A stretch of DNA of 64,000 nucleotides. It comes from MED-G105 sp039814575. Its GTDB lineage: Bacteria > Pseudomonadota > Alphaproteobacteria > Caulobacterales > Parvularculaceae. The translations under genes and the position numbers were made by a program. The stretch covers positions 1 through 64,000 of the forward strand of contig JBCCAY010000011.1 of NCBI GenBank assembly GCA_039814575.1, read 5' to 3'. This document shows positions 17,673-24,850 of the stretch, one piece after another; positions within the stretch are counted from its first letter, which is position 1; the number at the start of each line of letters is the position of its first letter. The notes below the pieces were generated by a model. That model was not told where the DNA came from. It did no database searches and was given only the letters and a program-made list of their open reading frames with translations.

Positions 17673-18961
17673 AGTTCATCTCCCGATTGGGCGTCACCCG
17701 GTTCTCTATCGCTGCGCGGCGTTTCGCCGCCAAAAGCTGCAGGGGTCGGCGCATTGGCGATCGCAGGCGCGGGGTCCGATGCGTCCATATCGATCGTCTC
17801 GCGGGCGATCGGCACGATTTGGTCGCCGTCGCCGGCGCCGCGCAGGGGCGATGTCACGACTTTTTCGCCGCTGCGCAACCCGCGGCCGACGGTGATCGTT
17901 TCTCGTGCGGTGGCGACGACGTTAACTTGTCGTGCGGCGATGCGATCATCGGCGCCGACAACGTATACGCGGTCGCGCCCGTAAAGCGCTGTCCGCGGCA
18001 GAACAAAGGCCGATGGATAGGGGCGACCGGTAATCTCCGCGTCGACAAAAAGCCCGACGGCGAGCGGCGCGCCTTGGTCAGCGCCGGCGCCATAGGGGTC
18101 TTCAACGACCGCGATGGCGCTGATCTGACGGGTGGTGGGGTCGATCGCGCCGTCGGTGCGGGCGATGCGGCCTTTCCATTCATGGGCGATCCCCGCAAGC
18201 GGCGCGCGCAAGACGACGTCGGGGCCCGCCATTTCAGGTGTTTCTACGAAGGCAATCGATAGTCCAAGTTTCTCAAGGTCGGCGTCCGTCAGGGGCAAGC
18301 GGACTTCAACAATATCGGTAGCGAAGACGCGTCCGATTTGCGAGCCCGGCGCTACGTATTGTCCGGGTCCGGAAATGCGCTCGCGCACCCGGCCATCAAA
18401 GGGGGCGAAGATCTTGGTGCGATCGAGGTTTAGTTTCGCAGCCGTGACTTCTGCTGCTGCGGCGGCGTAATTGGCGCGGGCTTGGGCGAGCTGTGGCTTT
18501 CTCAAGGTGAGGGCGCTCGCTTCTTCGCCGAGGCCGAGGTCTTTATAATCTTGTTCAGCGAGCGCGCCTTCGGCCTCTTCGCGTTTCAACGCTTCATTGG
18601 CTTGGGCGAGCGAGGCCCGTGCGCCGGCGAGCGCGACGCGGTAATCGGCGTCTTCTATGGTCGCCAGAACGTCGCCGGCTTTGAACGCCCCGCCATTGAC
18701 GAAATTGTCTGCGGTCACGACGACGCGGCCAGCGACTTGCGCGGTCAACGTTATATCTGTTTGCGGACGAACTTCGCCTTGGGCGTAAACGTTCAAACGC
18801 ACAGGGGCGGGCTCGGCGATGTCGAACAACACCGTTGGCGGCTCTTTTTTAGGGGGCGTTCTTTCTATTTCGGGGCGCAAAAAGCTCATCAATGTTATGA
18901 GTCCGGCGCCGAAAAGGATAATCCCAAGCGTGCCGAGGATCGTGTATAATTTCCGTGACAC
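17669..18961 (-). CDS. RND efflux periplasmic adaptor (membrane fusion protein)
   Basis: A 430-residue HlyD/AcrA-type adaptor joining pump and outer-membrane channel. A single N-terminal membrane anchor (LYTILGTLGIILFGAGLITL) is followed by the first half of a lipoyl domain (QVAGRVV), an alpha-hairpin rich in Ala/Glu (about residues 105-180), the second lipoyl half (IFAPFDGRVRERISGPGQYV), a beta-barrel and the membrane-proximal domain. There is no lipobox, so it is an anchored rather than lipidated adaptor. The C-terminal tail beyond about 385 is Pro/Ala/Asp-rich and probably disordered. The start is a GTG that overlaps the stop of the upstream outer-membrane gene by one base (TAGTG), evidence of one operon. 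Confidence 0.93.
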   Translation of the reverse strand: MSRKLYTILGTLGIILFGAGLITLMSFLRPEIERTPPKKEPPTVLFDIAEPAPVRLNVYAQGEVRPQTDITLTAQVAGRVVVTADNFVNGGAFKAGDVLATIEDADYRVALAGARASLAQANEALKREEAEGALAEQDYKDLGLGEEASALTLRKPQLAQARANYAAAAAEVTAAKLNLDRTKIFAPFDGRVRERISGPGQYVAPGSQIGRVFATDIVEVRLPLTDADLEKLGLSIAFVETPEMAGPDVVLRAPLAGIAHEWKGRIARTDGAIDPTTRQISAIAVVEDPYGAGADQGAPLAVGLFVDAEITGRPYPSAFVLPRTALYGRDRVYVVGADDRIAARQVNVVATARETITVGRGLRSGEKVVTSPLRGAGDGDQIVPIARETIDMDASDPAPAIANAPTPAAFGGETPRSDREPGDAQSGDEL

Positions 18962-20715
18962 TAGTCCTTGCTCCCATTGCCGGACGTTCTGCGTATTTCG
19001 CTCCGTCCTGCGTCCGTATCTACGATTGCGGTCTTAACCAACGCGTTCTCGTTTAACGCCGTCGTTATCGCTTTTCCGTCGCCGGCGTTTTCGATCGCCG
19101 GTTCGTCAATTTGTCCAAAAGGATCGATCTCAAGCGCGTCGGGGGCGATGAAGTCGCCGCCAATCGCGAGATACAGCACCACGCGGTTCGCGACCCGTTC
19201 GCGCTGCGCTAAAATGTACGCGCTTTCTGAGGAAATCCGACGGGTTTGCGCATCTAAAAGATTGAAAATCGACGATGCACCCTCCGCATAGCGGCGTTCG
19301 GTGATTTTCTCCGCTTCGGCGGCTTCTTCATAGGCGAGGCGCAGGGCGCCTTCGCGCGCCGCGAGATAGGTTTCAGCGGCGATGGCGTTCTCCGCCTCCT
19401 CATAGGCCTGGAGCGCTGTTTGCGCGTAACTAAGAAGGCTGGCTTCAGCTTGTGCGCGCGCTTGCCTGGCGCTTGCTTTTAAGCGGCCGCCTCGAAAGAG
19501 CGGCATGACGAGGCCGGCTGCGGCGTTGCCCGCAAGGCGCTCCGGATCGATGACGTTGTCAAGTTGCGGTCCGCTCGTGGAAATTTGCGACGACAGCGTC
19601 AGGCGCGGCAGCATCAATTTGCGCGCAGCCCGAGCGCGAAGGCCCGCCGCTTCCATACGTAACTCGGCGGCGGCGAGGTCCGGACGCCTGGCGAGAATAT
19701 CGCCGGGCGCGCCGACGCCTTTTAGGCGCGGCAAGGACGGCAATGACGGCGCGGCGGAAAGCTCCGCTGACGGATAACGGCCGAGCAGCACTTCGAGGCG
19801 GCGGCCGGCTTCTTTTTCCAAGCGCGATTGTAGGGCTTGGGTGGCCTGGCTTGATCCGAGTGCGGAACGCGATAAACGCACATCGAGCGACGTTGCGACG
19901 CCGCGATTATAGCGCCTCTCGGTGACACGTAGATTGCGTTCGCGGGCGGCGACGTCGCGATCGGCGAGTTCGCGCTGTTGGCGCGCCTCAATGAGAGCAA
20001 ACCAGGCTTGCGCCACGGACGATGCGATCGATTGGCGCGCAGCGGCGTAATCGGCGAGGCTGGCGCTGGCGTCGCGGTTCGCAGCTTTCGTTTCATCCAG
20101 CAGCCGACCCCAAAGGTCGACCTCCCACTGCACTTGCGCGCCAAGGGCGTAGTTGTTGATCCAGGCGCGTCGATTGGGCAGCGGTGAATCTGGAATACCG
20201 TCCTGACCGGAAACCAATTCCCCGGTATTTGGGTCCGGCGCTAAAAGGTCGAGGCCGTCGAGTTCGCCGTCATTATCGATGTCGACGCCGAACTGGTCTT
20301 CTAAATCATTGGCGCGCGTGCCGGCGAGCGAGGCGTCGCCCCCGCCTGACTGCGCGGCGAACGAAGGATCCGTAACGAAGGCGTTGCGGCTAGCGGATGG
20401 GTTGGCGTCGAGGGTCGGCAATTGATTGGCGCGGGTGACTTTTGCCGCTTCGCGCGCGGCGCGCAGATTGGACGCCGCCGCCAGCAAGTCGTTGTTCGCC
20501 AGCATCGCCTCAGCGACCAGCGCTTCTAAGGTTTCATCTTCAAACGTCGCTAGCCAATCGCCGACAGGCGGCGTTTGCCATGACGTTTCAGCGCTCCATT
20601 CCTTCGGCGCCTCGGGCAGCGCCACGGCGAGCTTTTCAACGTCGACGGTTTTGCAGCCCGTCGCCGTCATCGCTAAGGCGATAATCAATGATAAGACGCC
20701 GCCGCGTCCGGCCAT
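18961..20715 (-). CDS. NodT-type outer-membrane efflux lipoprotein
   Basis: A TolC-like outer-membrane channel of the NodT lipoprotein family, first gene of the efflux operon. I start it at the ATG at 20715 (584 residues), because TTTGGGAGC lies just upstream and the N-terminus is then a lipoprotein signal with Cys21 in TATGC; a longer frame to 20778 adds 21 charged residues. Two outer-membrane-efflux repeats follow. An unusual acidic insertion at residues 111-185 contains DIDNDGELDGLD (145-156), which fits a calcium-binding EF-hand or thrombospondin-type loop, and a second GQDGIPDS stretch. By position this insert should lie in the first extracellular loop of the barrel. A disordered tail of about 60 residues ends the protein. 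Typical NodT proteins have about 470-500 residues. Confidence 0.92.
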   Translation of the reverse strand: MAGRGGVLSLIIALAMTATGCKTVDVEKLAVALPEAPKEWSAETSWQTPPVGDWLATFEDETLEALVAEAMLANNDLLAAASNLRAAREAAKVTRANQLPTLDANPSASRNAFVTDPSFAAQSGGGDASLAGTRANDLEDQFGVDIDNDGELDGLDLLAPDPNTGELVSGQDGIPDSPLPNRRAWINNYALGAQVQWEVDLWGRLLDETKAANRDASASLADYAAARQSIASSVAQAWFALIEARQQRELADRDVAARERNLRVTERRYNRGVATSLDVRLSRSALGSSQATQALQSRLEKEAGRRLEVLLGRYPSAELSAAPSLPSLPRLKGVGAPGDILARRPDLAAAELRMEAAGLRARAARKLMLPRLTLSSQISTSGPQLDNVIDPERLAGNAAAGLVMPLFRGGRLKASARQARAQAEASLLSYAQTALQAYEEAENAIAAETYLAAREGALRLAYEEAAEAEKITERRYAEGASSIFNLLDAQTRRISSESAYILAQRERVANRVVLYLAIGGDFIAPDALEIDPFGQIDEPAIENAGDGKAITTALNENALVKTAIVDTDAGRSEIRRTSGNGSKD

Positions 20716-21143
20716 GGCCTGCTCCCAAATGCGGGGGGTGGGTCTTGCGACCTTGCTTCGCCCCGCGTCATCTTCCAAAACGCATCGCTTAAAAGCGCAT
20801 CGTCTAAATCAGTTTCGTCCAGCGATTGCCGGAAGCGTTCGTCCCAACGCTCCTGACAGGCACCACGCTCCCTTGGTCTCGTAGGCCGCCCGTTGACGCA
20901 AGCGCCAAGCGATCAAGTGTTGCGAACTTACGACAAGCGGTATCGGTCGGTTTCTTTATTACTAAAAACTCTCTCTTGTCCGTTAACCAATCGGCTGGTT
21001 GTCGCGCATATGTGATCTTTCACGCTATCGCTAAGCGTTCGCAAAATAACGCAGGTAAGATCGTCAGGATGACTGTAGACAGAGCGCGCTTAGACGGGAT
21101 AAACGAGGCGTTCGCGCGCACCACAGGGGCGCAGCGATCTCAT
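20716..21143. other. Intergenic region before tRNA-Cys
   Basis: This gap separates the start of the efflux operon from tRNA-Cys and must contain promoters for both. I see no gene, no clear -35/-10 pair and no regulator gene beside the pump, so control of the efflux operon is probably from elsewhere. Confidence 0.4.
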
Positions 21144-21217
21144 GGTGCCGTGGCAGAGTGGTGATGCTCGGGCCTGCAAAGCCCGCTACCCCGGTTCGAT
21201 TCCGGGCGGCACCTCCA
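21144..21217 (+). tRNA. tRNA-Cys (GCA)
   Basis: A complete cloverleaf of 74 bases: acceptor GGTGCCG pairs with CGGCACC (21207-21213), the anticodon arm is CGGGC-CTGCAAA-GCCCG with anticodon GCA, and the T arm is CCCGG-TTCGATT-CCGGG. The discriminator base is T and CCA is encoded. No integrase or attachment-site duplication is visible beside it. Confidence 0.96.
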
Positions 21218-21412
21218 TGATGTTTCACCTACCGATGGGATGATGAACCGCTGTGTTTGACGTATTTCTGACGCGCGTGGCGCCAGGCGTTGGCGTCTAG
21301 AGCGCGTCGGAAGGTCGCCAAATAGGCTCTAGGCGATTGCGTCCTAGTGAGACCGCCGCTATCCCAAGCGCGTTCCGCGCGATTTTGGTGACATCCCACT
21401 TTGGTGACTTCG

Positions 21413-22069
21413 ATGGATTTTGAAACAGCCCGCCGCTTGATGGTCGATTCGCAAGTGCGACCGAACGACGTTCCAGACGCGCGTATCCAAGACGCGCTGT
21501 TTGCCGTCGCGCGCGAAGAATTTTTACCGGCTGGTCTGAAAGACCAAGCCTATGTCGAGAAAGAGATCGCTTATAGCGGCGACCGGAGTTTAGTTACGGC
21601 CCGTGATTTCGCGAAACTGCTCGCCGCGGCGCAAATCGGACCGAACGACCTTGTTCTCGACGTCGCTTTCGGCGCCGGCTACTCGACGGCCGTTTTGGCG
21701 CATTTATGCGCGATGGTCGTCGCCGTCGACGCCGATGAAGAAGCCTCCGCCGCCGCAGAAGCGCAATGGTCGGAGATGGCGCTGACGAACGCGGCGGCAA
21801 TTACCGGCGACCCGTTAAAGGGCGCCGCGAGCGAAGGGCCTTTCGACGTTATATTGATGGCTTTCGCGACGGAAGTGTTGCCGGACGCTTTAAAAGCGCA
21901 ACTATCTCCTGACGGCGGTCGCCTTGCTGCTATTTTGCGCATAAACGGCGTATCGAAGGGCGTTTGTCTGGTTCGCGCGGGTGATACTTACACCCTTACT
22001 GAACATTTTGACGCGACAGCGGCGTTGGTTCCGTCCACCTGCCGAGCGCCGGCCGAATTCGCGTTTTAA
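21413..22069 (+). CDS. Protein-L-isoaspartate O-methyltransferase family protein
   Basis: A SAM-dependent methyltransferase of about 218 residues, related to protein-L-isoaspartate methyltransferase, which repairs damaged aspartates. The N-terminal helix (ARRLMVDSQVRPNDVPDARI) and REEFLP are typical of the alphaproteobacterial group. The SAM site reads VLDVAFGAGYSTAVLA, and AVDADEE follows the second strand. The glycine-rich loop has GAG where active PCMT has GxGSGY, so catalytic activity on isoaspartate is not assured. The ATG at 21413 is preferred to a TTG at 21401; neither has a clear ribosome-binding site. In relatives this gene stands directly before tolC, as here, perhaps as an operon, but the functional link is not established. 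Confidence 0.8.
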   Translation: MDFETARRLMVDSQVRPNDVPDARIQDALFAVAREEFLPAGLKDQAYVEKEIAYSGDRSLVTARDFAKLLAAAQIGPNDLVLDVAFGAGYSTAVLAHLCAMVVAVDADEEASAAAEAQWSEMALTNAAAITGDPLKGAASEGPFDVILMAFATEVLPDALKAQLSPDGGRLAAILRINGVSKGVCLVRAGDTYTLTEHFDATAALVPSTCRAPAEFAF

Positions 22070-22286
22070 CGCACGCACAATGCCTTTCGACAGGTGAAGG
22101 CTTGTTAAACCTAATATGGTAGCCAAATCGTAACTGCCTCGTTGATCGCAGCGACGGCGACGGATTTCGTTTGTCTGGGCGCGGTAATCGGTTCTTAGTG
22201 TGGGCCTTTAGGGACGTTCCTTTAGAAGTCCTTGGCGGTCATTGTTTGTGAATTGGCGTTGCGTGCGCGAAGTGGGTGGCAAGTCG

Positions 22287-23666
22287 ATGAAAGATCGATC
22301 GAAAATAGCGGCTCGAACAGCTTGCTTGTTGGGAGTTGCGACTGTTCTGTCGGGACCGACCCCCGCAATTGCTGAGCAGTCGCTGAAAGATGCTTTGCGC
22401 CTGGCGTTTGAGACAAATCCGACCATTCAAGCGGAGCGAGCGCGCCAGCGCGCCACCAGCGAAGCGCGCGCGCAAGCCTGGGCCGCCGCCTTGCCGCAAA
22501 TCACCGGAACAGCGTCCTATAGCGAGGTGGATACCGAATCGACTTTTGCTCAGCCAGTAAACCCGTCAGACCCACAGATCCCTTTTCCGACAAGCGCGCA
22601 GTTCAGTCCTTTGACGGCGCAGGCCGACGGCTCTTTGGTGGTGTTCAACGGCCTTCGTAATGTGAACACGATCCGGCAAGCGCGATCGCGGGTGAAGGCC
22701 GGCGGCGCTCAGTTAGCGGCGACGGAACAAGACGTGCTTCTGCGGACGGCGACAGCGTTTTTCGATGTGTCGCGGGATTCAGAGGTTTACGCGGTCAATC
22801 TCAACAATCTGAAGGTTTTGAGCCGCCAACGCGAAGAGGCGGCGCTTCGTTTCAAAGTTGGCGATGTGACGCGTACGGATGTCGCCCAATCAGAGGCGCG
22901 CTTGGCGGGCGCGCGCGCGGAGGTGGCGGCCTCGCAAGCCGCTCTCGCCATCAGTCGGGCCGGTCTCGCTGAGTTGACGGGCGAAACGCCTCAGACATTA
23001 GAGGATGATCCCGCCAAACCGGACACGCCAGATAACCTTAACGCCGCACAAAGCTTAGCGCGTGCCTATGCGCCTGGCGTAATCGCGGCGAAAGCCAATG
23101 AAATCGCCTCGCGGCGTGGAATCGCCCTCGCGAAGGGCGCGTTTTCGCCGGAAGTTTCTTTGACGAGCCAATATCAGTATTCGGAAGACACCAACGCCTT
23201 CACCACGCAGGATGAGCAATTCTCTTACGGCGTGCGCGCAACGGTGCCGATCTTTCTTGGCGGTCTCAATATTTCTCGCGTTCGAGAAGCGCGGGCGCTG
23301 AATGATGCGGATCGGCGCCGTGTTCTTGAAGCTGAAAGGCGGGCCGAAGCGGCCGTGACAGCGGCGTGGGAACAGTGGATGGCGGCGAAGGCGACTATTG
23401 CGTCGGCGACCGCGGCCGTTGACGCCAATGAACTCGCTTTGAAGGGCGTGCGCCGGGAGGCCGAGCTTGGGGCGCGGACGACCCTTGATGTGTTGAACGC
23501 CGAACAAGAATTGCTCGGGTCGACGGTGTCGCTCGCCAACGCCGAGCGCGACGCCCGTGTTGCGGCGTTCTCAATTTTATCAAGCGCCGGATTATTGACG
23601 ATCGACGCTGCCTCCGGCGATGCGCGGTTAGAAGATGCCGAAAACGTAGTGCGCGAAACACGCTAA
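22287..23666 (+). CDS. tolC: TolC-family outer-membrane channel protein
   Basis: A 459-residue TolC homologue, the exit duct used by type I secretion and efflux systems. A signal peptide ends near AIA before EQSLKDALRLAFETNP, which begins the first helix. The two internal repeats each contain a long helical hairpin and a barrel pair; GDVTRTDVAQSEARLAGARAE is the classic first-repeat motif and ELGARTTLDVLNAEQELLGS the second. The ATG at 22287 is chosen because the signal peptide then has normal length; an upstream frame to 22242 would add 15 residues. It is not lipidated, unlike the NodT-type protein at 18961-20715, so the cell has two channels of different type within 3 kb. It follows the methyltransferase by 217 bases. 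Confidence 0.93.
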   Translation: MKDRSKIAARTACLLGVATVLSGPTPAIAEQSLKDALRLAFETNPTIQAERARQRATSEARAQAWAAALPQITGTASYSEVDTESTFAQPVNPSDPQIPFPTSAQFSPLTAQADGSLVVFNGLRNVNTIRQARSRVKAGGAQLAATEQDVLLRTATAFFDVSRDSEVYAVNLNNLKVLSRQREEAALRFKVGDVTRTDVAQSEARLAGARAEVAASQAALAISRAGLAELTGETPQTLEDDPAKPDTPDNLNAAQSLARAYAPGVIAAKANEIASRRGIALAKGAFSPEVSLTSQYQYSEDTNAFTTQDEQFSYGVRATVPIFLGGLNISRVREARALNDADRRRVLEAERRAEAAVTAAWEQWMAAKATIASATAAVDANELALKGVRREAELGARTTLDVLNAEQELLGSTVSLANAERDARVAAFSILSSAGLLTIDAASGDARLEDAENVVRETR

Positions 23667-23676
23667 GAAAGTCCTA

Positions 23677-23699
23677 GGCGGGCTGCGCCCGCCGCGTTT
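23677..23699 (+). terminator. Candidate intrinsic terminator after tolC
   Basis: GGCGGGC (23677-23683) pairs perfectly with GCCCGCC (23687-23693) around a three-base loop, starting 11 bases after the tolC stop codon. Only a short TTT (23697-23699) follows, so termination may be partial. Confidence 0.5.
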
Positions 23700-23833
23700 C
23701 GGGGCTTGATCCCTAGGGCGAAGCGCCAGACAACAAATTTTAACGCTCATCTTGCTTGGCGCGCTTAATTGCAGCTGCGGCAGGGGGCGGGTTATGATTT
23801 TAAGTTCGTGACATTCAGAAGCGAAACGGTCTT

Positions 23834-24565
23834 ATGGCGAATCCACAACCTGAACCGAGCATGGAAGAGATTTTAGCTTCTATTCGACGGATCATTTCAG
23901 ATGATGAACCGGGCGCGGAAGAAACGGCGACGGACCCGTCTTCCTCAGAAGCTGAGCCTTCATCTACAAGCCCTTCCGTTTCCGGCGATGATGCAACGTC
24001 AGCATCGCCCGCGCGCCTCTTCGAAGGCGTTGATGCGTCCCCCTCTGAGACGGTTTCGCCGCCGGCAGCGCCTTCAGCCGTTGGCTTAGTTGCTGATCAA
24101 GGCGCCGATTTAGGGACGCCTAGCATTACGGCTGCTGCAACTGATGCGGTGTCTGATGAGCGGCCGACCTATTCAGAAACGAGCGTTTCGGCGCCGCATG
24201 ACAACGCGTCCGGCTTAGAGGGCCTTAGCGATAGTGATGACAATCAGCTCGCGTCCTCGTCAGCGGGCCAACCGGCGGGAAACACCGCTCAAGCGGAGCT
24301 TGCCGCTTTTTCGGCTGCATCCAGCGCCTCCACGGCGTCAGCGGCCGGTATTGTGAATGTCGATTCGGCGAATGTAGCGTCTGAAGCCTTTCGCAGCCTA
24401 TCGCAATCGATCCGCGTTTCAGGCCAAGGCGATAAGACGCTTGAGGACATCGTCACCGACCTTTTAACGCCGCTGATAAAAGACTGGCTCGACAAGAACT
24501 TACCGTCGATCGTCGAGGAAAAAGTGCAAGACGAAGTTCAGCGGATCGCCCGGCGCGCGCGCTAG
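23834..24565 (+). CDS. popZ: PopZ-like polar organising protein (DUF2497)
   Basis: A 243-residue protein with the PopZ layout. A short N-terminal helix (MEEILASIRRIISDDE, residues 10-25) binds client proteins in Caulobacter. A long low-complexity linker rich in Ser, Ala, Pro, Asp and Glu spans about residues 26-180. The C-terminal assembly region (LEDIVTDLLTPLIKDWLDKN, then IVEEKVQDEVQRIARR) drives self-association. In Caulobacter PopZ forms condensates at the poles that anchor the chromosome origin through ParB and recruit cell-cycle kinases. The linker is longer than in Caulobacter PopZ (177 residues in total). Its place just upstream of valS matches the order seen in other alphaproteobacteria. 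The whole-family name is DUF2497, and not all members are proven PopZ. Confidence 0.85.
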   Translation: MANPQPEPSMEEILASIRRIISDDEPGAEETATDPSSSEAEPSSTSPSVSGDDATSASPARLFEGVDASPSETVSPPAAPSAVGLVADQGADLGTPSITAAATDAVSDERPTYSETSVSAPHDNASGLEGLSDSDDNQLASSSAGQPAGNTAQAELAAFSAASSASTASAAGIVNVDSANVASEAFRSLSQSIRVSGQGDKTLEDIVTDLLTPLIKDWLDKNLPSIVEEKVQDEVQRIARRAR

Positions 24566-24850
24566 CGATTGACCGGAAGCCTTCCAGCGACTGCGCGCTC
24601 GGTGGCGGCCGAAAAAGCCTCGTTCAGCTCGTATCGTCACCTCAAGAACGCCCCCTATAGCCCCGCGTTTTTTGCGGTGCGGCATGTTTGCTGGTCAGTG
24701 TCTTGTCTTGGCCCGGCGGCCTTGGTTATACCCCTCGCTCAATTACGGACCTCGCGTGACGTCTGCTTGAAGCGGGCGTTTTTTGGCGCCCGGTATTCGG
24801 GCCGCTCTGTTGGGGTCGATGAATGAACCCGACAGGAACGTTGCGCCGCC

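Noticed and set aside
21144..21217. tRNA-Cys as an attachment site for an integrated element
   Set aside because: No duplicated tRNA 3' end or integrase follows; the next genes are normal housekeeping genes.
21385..21408. Direct repeat TTTGGTGAC twice before the methyltransferase
   Set aside because: Only nine bases and two copies; chance is plausible, and one copy overlaps the possible start.
24773..24792. CGGGCG-T6-CGCCCG hairpin before valS as a T-box or amino-acid leader
   Set aside because: No T-box motif or leader peptide with Val codons; the hairpin is short and has its T-run in the loop.
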